This document shows positions 55,475 to 64,000 of a stretch of DNA of 64,000 nt, piece by piece (position 1 is the first letter of the stretch; every line of letters begins with the position of its first letter). Position numbers and translations under genes: made by a program. A model generated the notes under the pieces. It was given only the letters and a program-made list of their open reading frames with translations, had not been told where the DNA came from and searched no databases. This DNA is from Sphingopyxis sp. TUF1 (GTDB taxonomy: Bacteria > Pseudomonadota > Alphaproteobacteria > Sphingomonadales > Sphingomonadaceae), in the NCBI RefSeq assembly GCF_036687315.1, contig NZ_CP144683.1:992001-1056000 (forward strand). The letters are read 5' to 3'.

Positions 55475-56038
55475 ATGGATATGGCCCCCACCTGGTTTAC
55501 CGGCCAGCTGCTGCTCGCACTGCCCGGGATTGGCGATCCCCGCTTCGAGCATTCGGTGATCGCGATGATCAGCCATGACGAGGATGGCGCGATGGGAATC
55601 GGCATCGCCGACCCGATCGAGGGGATGACCGTCGGCGCGGTTCTCGATCAACTCGAGATCGGCCACGAGGTACCGCTCGAGGAGCCCGTCTATCTGGGCG
55701 GCCCGGTCGAACCCTCGCGCGGCTTCGTCCTCCACAGCCTCGACTGGGGCGGCGAAGGCGCAGTGCAGGTCTCCGATCGCTGGATGGTGTCGAGTTCGCA
55801 CGACATTTTGCGCGCGATCGGCGAAGGCCGCGGGCCGTCGCGCTGGCTGGTCGCGCTGGGCTATGCGGGATGGTCGCCGGGGCAGCTGGAGGGTGAGCTA
55901 GTGCGTCACGGCTGGCATGTCACGCCGGGCAGCGACGCCCTGCTGTTCGACACGCCGCCCGCCAAACGATGGCAGGCGGCGTTTGCCGAGGCGGGAGTGG
56001 ACGCCCGCCTGCTGACAACCGAGGGTGGCGAGGCTTAG
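55475..56038 (+). CDS. YqgE/AlgH family protein
   Basis: A 187-residue member of the UPF0301 (YqgE/AlgH) family, conserved across proteobacteria and of unknown biochemical role (in Pseudomonas linked to alginate regulation). It has the hallmark sequences WFTGQLLLALPGIGDPRFEH, VPLEEPVYLGGPVEPSRGFV and the C-terminal GYAGWSPGQLEGELVRHGWH. It starts at the ATG 55475. A family A repeat lies just downstream at 56046-56122. It diverges from the ABM gene. Confidence 0.93.
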   Translation: MDMAPTWFTGQLLLALPGIGDPRFEHSVIAMISHDEDGAMGIGIADPIEGMTVGAVLDQLEIGHEVPLEEPVYLGGPVEPSRGFVLHSLDWGGEGAVQVSDRWMVSSSHDILRAIGEGRGPSRWLVALGYAGWSPGQLEGELVRHGWHVTPGSDALLFDTPPAKRWQAAFAEAGVDARLLTTEGGEA

Positions 56039-56045
56039 TGAGAGC

Positions 56046-56122
56046 CGTCGCCCCCGCGAAGGCGGGGGCCATTATCGACGTCGCGCAAGGTTGCTCGCGG
56101 CCCCGCCTGCGCGGGCGCGACG
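56046..56122. repeat. Paired palindrome, family A, after the YqgE gene
   Basis: The left arm (56046-56070) is identical to the arm at 827-851. The right arm (56099-56122) is diverged. It lies between the convergent YqgE and TPR genes. Confidence 0.9.
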
Positions 56123-56129
56123 ATTATTG

Positions 56130-56528
56130 TTACCGCGCGAGCGCCAGCAGCGGCCGACCCTGCTTCAGATTGGCGAGAGCCGTCCGTGCCGCCCAGCGCG
56201 AATCGACATAACGGCCGCTCGCGAGTTCGACGTCGTAACGGATCGGGCTGTCGATCGCGGCGTCATAGGCGGCGGCGGCATCGGCGGTGCGACCCAGCCG
56301 GGCATAAGCGGTGCCAAGATTGATGAGGCGCGAAGGATCGCGCGCGCCGAGCGTGGTTTCGCCGGTGAGTGCGTCGACCGCGGCCTGGTTCTCGCCGGCC
56401 TTGAGTTCAGCATAGGCCACCGGCAGCGTCTGCGAATCGGCCTGCGGCGCGGTGACCACGACGATCGATTGCGCCGCAGCGGGGCTTGCAACAGCCAGTG
56501 CGATCAGCGGCAACAGGATTTTTTTCAT
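56130..56528 (-). CDS. Exported TPR-like protein
   Basis: A 132-residue protein with a signal peptide ([20 protein letters not shown]) and one to two TPR-like motifs ([40 protein letters not shown]). It likely binds proteins or peptides in the periplasm. The C-terminal end is basic ([20 protein letters not shown]). It is divergent from ahcY and separated from it by a long leader region. I do not recognise a specific family. Confidence 0.8.
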   Translation of the reverse strand: MKKILLPLIALAVASPAAAQSIVVVTAPQADSQTLPVAYAELKAGENQAAVDALTGETTLGARDPSRLINLGTAYARLGRTADAAAAYDAAIDSPIRYDVELASGRYVDSRWAARTALANLKQGRPLLALAR

Positions 56529-56931
56529 CTCGACTATCTCCCCGAAAACTTTCGCCGATTTTCTCGCGCACGACAGGAAAAGTCAATGTTTTCGGCGGGT
56601 TGTAACACTATTGTCACAAAAACAAATTATGCTGATCGCAGGGCGCATTATAAATCAAGATTTTCAGAATCTTGGACTTTGCGACTCCGTGTCACAAAAG
56701 TGCGGCACCGACTGTCACAATTGTGGCCTGCGAAAATTTTTTCACGCGGGGGCTTCCCGTCGCGCGCCGATTCGCATGTTCGGCGCGATCGCCAGGCGGT
56801 GCCGGGCTTGCGATATAAAGAAAAGTTTATATTTGATCGGCGGCGCGCTTTCGGTTAGGACGCGCAAGAAAATTACAGAGTTTTCGTGGCCGCTCGCCTG
56901 CGGTCGTTCATGCCAATATGGAGAATTCCCC
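56529..56931. promoter_or_regulatory. Long leader region between the TPR gene and ahcY
   Basis: 403 bp without a gene and noticeably AT-richer than the flanks. It contains three copies of TGTCACAA (56612-56619, 56690-56697, 56713-56720; the last within the palindrome CACAATTGTG), a hairpin CAAGATT-TTCAG-AATCTTG (56656-56674) and a symmetric element ATATAAA-GAAAAG-TTTATAT (56813-56832). No known SAM or SAH riboswitch consensus is recognised. Confidence 0.55.
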
Positions 56932-58350
56932 GTGGCCACTCTCGCCGCCGACACCCGTGATTATGTCGTTGCCGACATCGGCCTTGCCGATTTCGGGCGC
57001 AAGGAAATCAACATCGCCGAAACCGAAATGCCCGGCCTGATGGCGCTGCGCGCCGAATATGGCGCAGCGCAGCCCCTCAAAGGTGCACGCATCACCGGTT
57101 CGCTGCACATGACGATCCAGACCGCGGTGCTGATCGAAACGCTGACTGCACTCGGCGCCGAAGTCCGCTGGGCGACGTGCAACATCTTTTCGACGCAGGA
57201 CCATGCGGCCGCCGCGATTGCCGCGACGGGCGTGCCGGTATTCGCGGTGAAGGGCGAAAGCCTGGCCGATTATTGGGATTATGTCGGCCGCATCTTCGAC
57301 TGGGAAAGCGACAATGACGGCCAGACCGCCAACCTGATCCTCGACGATGGCGGCGACGCCACCATGTTCGCGCTGTGGGGCGCAAAGCTCGAAGCCGGCG
57401 AGACGATGCCCGCACCCGAAAATGAGGAAGAGGTCGAAATGCAGCGCGCGCTCAAGGCGTTCATCGCCGCGCGTCCCGGCTATCTCACCAAGACCGTCAA
57501 GGCGATCAAGGGCGTATCCGAAGAAACGACGACCGGCGTCCACCGCCTGTACCACATCGCCAAGAAGGGCGAGCTGCCCTTCCCCGCGATCAACGTCAAC
57601 GACAGCGTCACCAAATCGAAGTTCGACAACCTTTATGGCTGTAAAGAGTCGCTCGTCGACGCGATCCGCCGCGGCACCGATGTCATGCTCGCAGGCAAGG
57701 TCGCGACCGTCGCGGGCTTCGGCGACGTCGGCAAGGGCAGCGCGCAAAGCCTCCGCAACGGCGGCGCGCGCGTGCTCGTCACCGAAATCGACCCGATCTG
57801 CGCGCTGCAAGCGGCGATGGAAGGGTTCGAGGTCGTGACGATGGACGAAGCCGTGAAGCGTTCGGACATCTTCGTCACCGCGACGGGCAACGCCGACGTC
57901 ATCACCGCCGAACATATGGCCGCGATGAAGAATATGGCGATCGTCTGCAACATCGGCCACTTCGACAGCGAGATCCAGATTGCGGCGCTCGCCAACTACA
58001 AGTGGACCGAAGTGAAGCCGCAGGTCGACCTGGTCGAATTCCCCGACGGCAAGCAGATCATCATCCTGTCAAAGGGCCGCCTGGTGAACCTCGGCAACGC
58101 CACGGGTCACCCGAGCTTCGTGATGTCGGCGAGCTTCACCAACCAGACGCTCGCGCAGATCGAACTGTGGACGCGCAGCGAGCAGTACAAGAACGACGTT
58201 TACGTCCTGCCCAAGCATCTCGACGAAAAGGTCGCGGCGCTGCACCTCGAAAAACTCGGCGTTCAGCTCAGCAAACTTTCGCAGAAGCAGGCCGATTATA
58301 TCGGCGTGCCGGTCGAAGGCCCGTTCAAGCCCGACCATTATCGGTATTGA
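56932..58350 (+). CDS. ahcY: Adenosylhomocysteinase
   Basis: AhcY cleaves S-adenosylhomocysteine to adenosine and homocysteine, keeping methylation reactions running. The 472-residue protein is the long bacterial type. It starts [20 protein letters not shown] from a GTG at 56932, with GGAG eight bases upstream. Landmarks are [40 protein letters not shown], the NAD-binding [20 protein letters not shown] and the C-terminal ending [11 protein letters not shown] TonB-dependent receptor gene follows after 148 bp, and divL comes after that. Confidence 0.97.
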   Translation: MATLAADTRDYVVADIGLADFGRKEINIAETEMPGLMALRAEYGAAQPLKGARITGSLHMTIQTAVLIETLTALGAEVRWATCNIFSTQDHAAAAIAATGVPVFAVKGESLADYWDYVGRIFDWESDNDGQTANLILDDGGDATMFALWGAKLEAGETMPAPENEEEVEMQRALKAFIAARPGYLTKTVKAIKGVSEETTTGVHRLYHIAKKGELPFPAINVNDSVTKSKFDNLYGCKESLVDAIRRGTDVMLAGKVATVAGFGDVGKGSAQSLRNGGARVLVTEIDPICALQAAMEGFEVVTMDEAVKRSDIFVTATGNADVITAEHMAAMKNMAIVCNIGHFDSEIQIAALANYKWTEVKPQVDLVEFPDGKQIIILSKGRLVNLGNATGHPSFVMSASFTNQTLAQIELWTRSEQYKNDVYVLPKHLDEKVAALHLEKLGVQLSKLSQKQADYIGVPVEGPFKPDHYRY

Positions 58351-58460
58351 GGCAAGGCCGCGGAGATACGTGACAATTTTGCAACAGCTTAATGGCAGAT
58401 TGCTTAGGAATCGAATTTTAATAGAACCATAAACGCGGAGATGTATTGTTCCTTTGATCC

Positions 58461-58492
58461 GGGGAGGCTTGGCCTCCCCGATAACCGGGGAG
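58461..58492 (+). promoter_or_regulatory. Possible two-state RNA switch over the receptor's ribosome binding site
   Basis: GGGGAGGC (58461-58468) pairs perfectly with GCCTCCCC (58472-58479; loop TTG). The same middle strand can instead pair as CTCCCCG (58474-58480) with CGGGGAG (58486-58492; loop ATAAC), which covers the GGGGAG ribosome binding site six bases before the start. The two hairpins exclude one another, a layout expected of a translation switch. Ligand or factor unknown. Confidence 0.5.
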
Positions 58493-58498
58493 CTTTAT

Positions 58499-61400
58499 AT
58501 GAACAGGATTTCCAAGACCGCTTTTGGCGCCTGCGTTTCCGCTATCGCGCTGACCGCGTCGATCGGCACCGCTCAAGCTCAGGACACAGCTGCACCTGAG
58601 CCCCTGGCCAGCGAAAATGAGCAAGACACACAAGAGCAAGAGATTGTCGTTTCAGGAACGCGTATCCGCACGCCCCAATATGATTTTGCCAACCCGGTGG
58701 TGTCCGTCGAAGCCGATGCTATCCAAAATTCCGGCATTACCAATCTCACGCAATTTTTGACCGAATTGCCCGCGCTAGCCGGATCAAGCGATTCGAACGA
58801 CGGGTCAGGTACTAATGCTGGCATTGGCGGTGTAGGCCTTAACCTACTCGATCTCCGCAATTTGGGCACGCAGCGGACTCTAGTGTTGATCGATGGCAGG
58901 CGGCATGTGGCCGCGGTTCCGGGGTCTTCGTCTATCGACACCAATACGATCCCGATCGACCTGATCGAGCGTGTCGATATCGTAACTGGGGGGGCGTCGG
59001 CAATCTACGGCGCAGATGCGGTCAGCGGTGCGGTCAACTTCGTCATGAAACGCAATTTTGAAGGTTTGACGGCCCGCGCGCAAGCAGGGGTTTCTGAACA
59101 AGGCGACGGAACGGCCTATTTTGCAACGATTACCGGCGGCATGAACTTCGCAGAAGATCGTGGAAATGTCGCGCTTTCACTGGAATATGGCCGCGACGAC
59201 CGCTTCCTGCGCGAACAACGCCGGCGCTTGCTTCCCGAAAATTTTGTTACTTTCAGCGACAATCTCGACGATATTGGCGACGACCCGAATGTTCCTGACC
59301 TGATCCCGTATCGCGATGTTCGCTATTTCGACTCCAACCCGTCAGGGGCAGTGGACGTTGACTTGGACTTCACGCCCGACTTCGTCGGTGACGGATCCGT
59401 TTTTGACCCGGGGACATATGCTGGCGGAATTTTTCAGGTCGGCGGCAGCGGCACTCCCGTTTCGACCTATGGCGGCGAACTTTTGCCTCTGATCGAACGT
59501 TATGTCGCGAATGCGCTGTTCAACTATGAGATAACCGACAACATCAGATTTTTCGCGCAAGGCAAGTACGCGCGCGTGGATTCATCCTCAGAAGGCCAGC
59601 CGACGTTTGATTTCACGCTGCTGATTCCGACCGACAATGCGTTTATGCCCGCCAACATCCGCGATGCGGCACAAGCCGCTGCAGGTGATTTCGGCGTTCT
59701 AGTGAACCGCGATAATCTTGACATCGGGCGGCGCGGCGAAAGCAATCGCCGAGAAACTTATCGCGGAGTACTTGGCCTCGTAGGTGATCTGACAGACAAT
59801 TTGGGCTTTGAGCTGTCCTATGTTTATGGTCGTTCTGACGCCACGATCCGTCAAACGCGTACGCGATTCAACGATCGCTTTTTCGCGGCGATCGATGCTG
59901 TCGATGAAGGTGCATTTCTTACGGGAACGCCGAACGGGAATATTGTTTGCCGGTCAAACATTGCTCCTGTGGGGCTGAGTGATCAGCCATTTTATAATTT
60001 TGTGTCCCAGCCTTTTGCATTCGACGATCAACCATTGTCGTTCACCCCCGGACCGAACAGCGGATGTGTTCCGTTCAATGTCTTCAGCGAAACTCAGCTT
60101 CCCGGCGCAATCGATTTCCTCCTGACCGATGCGATCGATCGGTCGCGCATTCAACAGCACGTCATTTCGGGTTCCATTTCGGGTACATTCGGCGACAAGC
60201 TAAAGTTATGGGGTGACGAGATCGGATTCGCCGTGGGTGCCGAATATCGTAAGGAAAAGAGCGAATCCAATCCGGACCCTGTCAATACAACCGGTCTGAC
60301 CTTTGGCAATGCGCTTTTCCCCGAAAAAGGGTCGTTCGACGTCAAAGAGGTGTTTGGTGAATTGCGTGTTCCCATCGTTAGCGGACGTCCGGGATTCCAC
60401 GAGCTCACGCTCAACGGGGCCATCCGCATTGCCGACTATTCGACAATCGGTACCGCGACGACCTTCCAAGTTGGTGGCATATATTCCCCGATACCCGACA
60501 TTCGGTTCCGCGGTACCTATGCCCAGGCGGTTCGTGCTCCCAATATCGGGGAGCTATTCGGGCCATCGAACCAGACTTTCCAATTCATCACTGACCCGTG
60601 CGCACCCGACAATATCAATGACGGGACGAGTACACGTGCAGCAAATTGTCAGGCTATATTCCAGCAGCTCGGTCTATCCGCCCAACAGATTGCCGACTTC
60701 ACGGGCGATACCAGCTCCAGCCTGCCCGGCTTGGCGGGCGGTAACCGTAATCTTAGTGAAGAAACCGCCAAGACAATCACCGCGGGTGTCATTCTACAAC
60801 CTCGTTTCATCCCGGGTCTGACCCTTTCAGCCGATTATTATGATGTTAAAATTGAGGACGCTGTTTCGACGCCTTCATTGACGACCGTTGCCGAGCTTTG
60901 CGTCGATGCGCCGGATCTGAACAATGTGTTTTGCGAAGCCATCGATCGTAACCCGGGTACCAATACGGCTGCTCCCGGCGTCGTATCGGGTTTCCGGCTC
61001 CTGCCACAAAATGTCGCCGAGTTTACGACAAGAGGTGTCGATTTCTCAGCGCGTTACCGGTTTCAGCCCCGCGCTGGCATCGGAACATTTCAGCTGAGTC
61101 TGGTAGGTAATTATCTTGAGAAATTGACTTTCATCGCTACGCCGGGCGGAAACGTCATTGACAGCCGTGGCACAGTAAATGCACCGAAGTGGCAGGTGAA
61201 CGGTAATATCAATTGGCAGCTCGACAAGTTCGGGCTCAACTATCGGGTAAATTATTTTAGTAAGACCCTTCGGTTTTCGAAGCAGACGATCGAAGCAGAC
61301 CCGGACATCGTCGCGCCCGAATTTCTGAAATTCAAGGCGCGTTTCACGCATGACGTGCAAGCGTCGATGGATGTCGATGACAATTTCACTTTCTATGCGG

Positions 61401-61504
61401 GGGTTAATAACCTGTTCGACCAACAGCCGGACGTAGGAGCGACATTCTATCCTGTCAGCGCGGTCGGCCGTTTCTTCTATTTTGGCTTCCGAACCAATTT
61501 GTGA
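58499..61504 (+). CDS. TonB-dependent outer membrane receptor
   Basis: A 1001-residue outer membrane receptor for active uptake of an unidentified substrate, energised through TonB. The signal peptide is ISKTAFGACVSAIALTASIG, with the plug domain starting after QEIVVSGTRIRTPQYDFANP (TonB box-like EIVVSG) and continuing with VSVEADAIQNSGITNLTQFL and GADAVSGAVNFVMKRNFEGL. The rest is barrel: FRGTYAQAVRAPNIGELFGP and the end VGRFFYFGFRTNL. Codon use and base composition are less GC-rich than in neighbouring ahcY and divL, which may reflect recent acquisition or expression class. A mutually exclusive hairpin pair precedes the start. Confidence 0.93.
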   Translation: MNRISKTAFGACVSAIALTASIGTAQAQDTAAPEPLASENEQDTQEQEIVVSGTRIRTPQYDFANPVVSVEADAIQNSGITNLTQFLTELPALAGSSDSNDGSGTNAGIGGVGLNLLDLRNLGTQRTLVLIDGRRHVAAVPGSSSIDTNTIPIDLIERVDIVTGGASAIYGADAVSGAVNFVMKRNFEGLTARAQAGVSEQGDGTAYFATITGGMNFAEDRGNVALSLEYGRDDRFLREQRRRLLPENFVTFSDNLDDIGDDPNVPDLIPYRDVRYFDSNPSGAVDVDLDFTPDFVGDGSVFDPGTYAGGIFQVGGSGTPVSTYGGELLPLIERYVANALFNYEITDNIRFFAQGKYARVDSSSEGQPTFDFTLLIPTDNAFMPANIRDAAQAAAGDFGVLVNRDNLDIGRRGESNRRETYRGVLGLVGDLTDNLGFELSYVYGRSDATIRQTRTRFNDRFFAAIDAVDEGAFLTGTPNGNIVCRSNIAPVGLSDQPFYNFVSQPFAFDDQPLSFTPGPNSGCVPFNVFSETQLPGAIDFLLTDAIDRSRIQQHVISGSISGTFGDKLKLWGDEIGFAVGAEYRKEKSESNPDPVNTTGLTFGNALFPEKGSFDVKEVFGELRVPIVSGRPGFHELTLNGAIRIADYSTIGTATTFQVGGIYSPIPDIRFRGTYAQAVRAPNIGELFGPSNQTFQFITDPCAPDNINDGTSTRAANCQAIFQQLGLSAQQIADFTGDTSSSLPGLAGGNRNLSEETAKTITAGVILQPRFIPGLTLSADYYDVKIEDAVSTPSLTTVAELCVDAPDLNNVFCEAIDRNPGTNTAAPGVVSGFRLLPQNVAEFTTRGVDFSARYRFQPRAGIGTFQLSLVGNYLEKLTFIATPGGNVIDSRGTVNAPKWQVNGNINWQLDKFGLNYRVNYFSKTLRFSKQTIEADPDIVAPEFLKFKARFTHDVQASMDVDDNFTFYAGVNNLFDQQPDVGATFYPVSAVGRFFYFGFRTNL

Positions 61505-61514
61505 TCATGGAACT

Positions 61515-61555
61515 TGGAGCCGGTCTCGCCCGCGCTTGCGTGGGAGCCGGCTCCA
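61515..61555 (+). terminator. Strong hairpin downstream of the receptor gene
   Basis: TGGAGCCGG (61515-61523) and CCGGCTCCA (61547-61555) form a nine-pair stem with an inner GC-rich stem. It starts 11 bases after the receptor stop. No poly-T follows, so it may be a stabilising or weak terminator structure. Confidence 0.55.
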
Positions 61556-61745
61556 CGAGTCTCTTTCAACGTTTGTCCCCGTTCGCGATCGGATATCTGA
61601 CAAAATAAACATCTCGCCTCGAAGCAATCGTTCAAAGGTCAAAGGCCCTCGTCGGGTCATTGAAGAAGCGATGAACAGGCGATAGGGCCGGGCGCATGGC
61701 TGACCGCTTCGACCCTTGTTTTTCGCACCCGTCGGCGCGCCCGCG

Positions 61746-64000
61746 ATGATCCTGTCTTCGGCGGCGATCTTTGCCCTTGGCCTGTTCGCGGCGCTGTGGC
61801 TGCTCGCCGGCGTGTGGGCGACCTTGCGCGGGATCGCGATGCAGCGGCGTTCGGCGTTTGTCGCGGGGCAGGCCGAACGGCTGGCGAGTCTGGTCGAAGC
61901 CTCGCCGCAGCTGCCGGTGATCGTCCGCGCCGACTGGCGGATCGAGGCGAGCGAGCGGCTGGGCCGCTGGCTCGGGCTCGACCGCGGGCCGCGCAGTTTC
62001 GACGAACTGCGGGGGATCGGCGCTGGCCTGGACGCGGCGGCGCACGACGCGCTGCGCCAGGCGATCCTTGGCGCGCAGCGCGGGGCCAAGCCCTTTCAGC
62101 TCAGCCTGAAACCCGAGGGCAGCCACCGCACGATCATCGTCCACGGCGCCGCCGCTCCGGAAGCGGTCGGCGGGGCGGGATGCGTGTTGTTGTGGCTCAG
62201 CGATGCGACCGACGGGCAGCAGGCGCTCGCGCATGCGCGACAGGAGCGCGACGAAGCAATGGCGGCGTTCGAGGCCTTGTCGGGACTGATCGAAGCCGCA
62301 CCCTTCCCGATGTGGTTCCGCGACACCGACTTGCGGCTTGCGCTCGTCAACGCCGCCTATGTCCGCGCGGTCGAGGCGAAGAGCGCCGCCGCGGTGATCG
62401 ACGGCGGCATCGAGCTGTGCGAAACCGTCGCCGGGGTCAGCGCCGTCGATGCCGCCGAGGCCGCGCGCGCTTCGGGGTCGGCTGAGCTCCGCACCATCCC
62501 GGTGACGATCGAGGGTGAGCGGCGGATCATGCGCGTCGTCGACGTACCGCTCGCGCCCGAGGGGGGCCGCGTGATCGGCATCGCGGGCTATGCAATCGAC
62601 ATTCAGGAACTGGAAAGCGAGCGCGGCGCGCACCGCCGCTTCGTCGATACGCAGCGCGAGCTGCTCGACCGATTGTCGGCGGCGGTCGCGCAATTCGGCC
62701 CCGACCAGGGCCTTGCCTTTGCCAACCTGCCCTTTCGCCGCCTGTTCGGGCTGGAGCCGGAAGATGTGGCGGAGGCGCGGCCGTTCGCGCGGCTGCTCGA
62801 CGCATGGCGCGAACGCGGGCGGACGCCCGAGGTGCGCGACTATCCCGAATGGCGACAGACGCATGTCGACTGGTTCGCGCTGCCGCACGCGAGCGAAGAG
62901 GATTGGCTGCTGCGCGACGGCACCCACCTGCACGTCGTCGCGCAGCCGACGCCCGACGGCGGATTGCTGCTGATCGCCGAGGACAAGACCGAGCAGGTGC
63001 AGCTGGCCGGCGCACGCGACACCCTGCTGCGCGTGCGCACTGCGACCTTCGACAATCTGTTCGAGGCGGTGGCCGTCTTTGCCCCCGATGGCCGCCTCCA
63101 TCTCTGGAACCAGCGCTTCCGCCGCCTGTGGGGCATCGACGAGCCCACGCTCGCTGCGCACCCGCGCGTCGACGTGCTGATGGGCGGGCTCGCCGACCGG
63201 CTCGTGAAGCCGAACCAGATCAGCGTGGTGCAGGAAGTCATCCGCGCCGCGACGCTGGAACGGCAACAGCGCGGCGGCGAAATCGGTTTCGCCGACGGAC
63301 GCTGGTTCGACTTCGCCTCGATCCCGCTGCCCGACGGAAATGCGCTGCTCATCATGCTCGACATCACCGCAAGCCGGAAGGTCGAGGGCGCACTCCGCGA
63401 GCGCAACGAAGCGCTGGAGGCGGCCGACAAGGCCAAGACCGCCTTCCTGTCGCGGATGAGTTACGAACTGCGCACGCCGCTGACCTCAATCGGCGGGTTC
63501 GGCGAGATGCTGCAGTCGGGCTATGCCGGCAAGCTGGGCGACCAGCAGCGCGCCTATGTCGATGCGATCATGGATTCGGTCGCGGTGCTCGGTCGCCAGA
63601 TCGACAATGTGCTCGATCTGGCGCAGGGCGAGGCCGGGACGCTGGCGATCGAACGCGCGCCGGTCGACGTCGGCGCGCTGCTCGAAAAGGCGCTACAGGA
63701 CACGCGGCCCTTCGCGGATGCCGAAAGGGTCGAACTGGTCGGCAACATCGCCGCCGACCTTGGCGAGATCGACGGCGACGCGCCGCGGCTGTCGCGCCTT
63801 GTCGCCGGGCTGCTCGACAATGCGGTGCGCTTCACCGCGCCGACGCGCAAATCCGACGGCCGCGTGCTGCTGCACGCCAACGGCGACAAGCGCGGGATCG
63901 ACATCATCGTGTCCGACAACGGGCCCGGAATGCCCGAAGACGCCGCCGCGGTCGCGAAGGGGCAGCAGGCGGGCACCGACACCGGCGGCATCGGCCTCGC
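61746..64000 (+). CDS. divL: DivL-type tyrosine histidine-kinase homolog, N-terminal part
   Basis: A multi-PAS membrane sensor of the histidine kinase superfamily; the right edge of the window cuts it after about 751 residues. Residues 4-26 form one membrane span (AIFALGLFAALWLLAGVWAT). At least three PAS-like domains follow (for example EAAPFPMWFRDTDLRLALVN and FEAVAVFAPDGRLHLWNQRF). The phosphoacceptor segment reads FLSRMSYELRTPLTSI: Tyr573 replaces the usual His. The ATP-binding part keeps LLDNAVRFT (N box) and DNGPGMPED (G1). The Tyr substitution is the signature of DivL, the CckA regulator of Caulobacter cell-cycle control. The start ATG 61746 was chosen since the membrane span follows directly. 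Confidence 0.88.
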   Translation, partial: MILSSAAIFALGLFAALWLLAGVWATLRGIAMQRRSAFVAGQAERLASLVEASPQLPVIVRADWRIEASERLGRWLGLDRGPRSFDELRGIGAGLDAAAHDALRQAILGAQRGAKPFQLSLKPEGSHRTIIVHGAAAPEAVGGAGCVLLWLSDATDGQQALAHARQERDEAMAAFEALSGLIEAAPFPMWFRDTDLRLALVNAAYVRAVEAKSAAAVIDGGIELCETVAGVSAVDAAEAARASGSAELRTIPVTIEGERRIMRVVDVPLAPEGGRVIGIAGYAIDIQELESERGAHRRFVDTQRELLDRLSAAVAQFGPDQGLAFANLPFRRLFGLEPEDVAEARPFARLLDAWRERGRTPEVRDYPEWRQTHVDWFALPHASEEDWLLRDGTHLHVVAQPTPDGGLLLIAEDKTEQVQLAGARDTLLRVRTATFDNLFEAVAVFAPDGRLHLWNQRFRRLWGIDEPTLAAHPRVDVLMGGLADRLVKPNQISVVQEVIRAATLERQQRGGEIGFADGRWFDFASIPLPDGNALLIMLDITASRKVEGALRERNEALEAADKAKTAFLSRMSYELRTPLTSIGGFGEMLQSGYAGKLGDQQRAYVDAIMDSVAVLGRQIDNVLDLAQGEAGTLAIERAPVDVGALLEKALQDTRPFADAERVELVGNIAADLGEIDGDAPRLSRLVAGLLDNAVRFTAPTRKSDGRVLLHANGDKRGIDIIVSDNGPGMPEDAAAVAKGQQAGTDTGGIGL

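Noticed and set aside
56529..56931. SAH or SAM riboswitch upstream of ahcY
   Set aside because: I looked for the known conserved cores and found none; only generic hairpins and repeated 8-mers are visible.
61632..63266. 544-codon minus-strand frame
   Set aside because: Antisense shadow of divL, which has clear PAS, H-box-like and ATP-binding motifs on the plus strand.

Overview
The window is a GC-rich stretch of an alphaproteobacterial chromosome. It most likely comes from the Sphingomonadales, with a Sphingopyxis-like genome as best guess. This is inferred from a DivL-type tyrosine histidine kinase, a TonB-dependent receptor beside ahcY, a short NfrA/NfrB-like pair, and several abundant intergenic palindrome families. 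Coding density is high. I see no rRNA, tRNA, CRISPR array or prophage.

Layout. 1-2497 (minus): recN (partial), bamD and a periplasmic cyclophilin. 2623-4261 (plus): an exported or membrane orphan, then an ArsR/SRPBCC pair under a 26-bp palindrome that overlaps the regulator's start codon. 4572-20549 (minus): the rimP-nusA-ylxR-infB-rbfA-truB-rpsO-pnp translation/RNA operon, broken by insertions. These are a GIY-YIG unit with perfect 29-bp inverted ends, a DUF1697 gene, a wax-ester synthase on the other strand, a 2.24-kb IS1595/ISXO2-type element with passenger genes, tdk and a GNAT gene. 20842-31825: SleB-type hydrolase, VOC protein, HerA-like ATPase, TauE/SafE exporter with partner, NfrA/NfrB-like pair, nhaA and a DUF885 lipoprotein. 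31831-38407: MDR oxidoreductase with D-aminoacylase, exported methyltransferase, truncated PhnA-like protein, TonB-domain protein and a DUF389 protein. 38419-41687: etfBA under a LiuR-like palindrome, and sucC. 41815-48293: lipoprotein, beta-lactamase-fold protein, exported MsrA with a 35-aa membrane peptide upstream, aspartate aminotransferase, PabB-PabC fusion and an exported orphan. 48431-56528: fadD, clpA, amn, peroxiredoxin, ABM protein, YqgE and a TPR protein. 56932-64000 (plus): ahcY, a TonB-dependent receptor with a switch-like leader, and divL (partial).

The strongest candidates for something new concern the repeats. Six families of paired palindromes are scattered between genes. One copy lies in frame inside truB. 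Another was split by the IS1595 element, which left a clear target duplication. A third arm pair brackets a complete GIY-YIG nuclease gene exactly. That last arrangement suggests a GIY-YIG protein may be the autonomous partner that moves or maintains these repeats, much as RAYT transposases do for REP sequences. The IS1595 passenger is a zinc-ribbon protein with an RNxxxH motif typical of HEPN ribonucleases, which would be unusual cargo.
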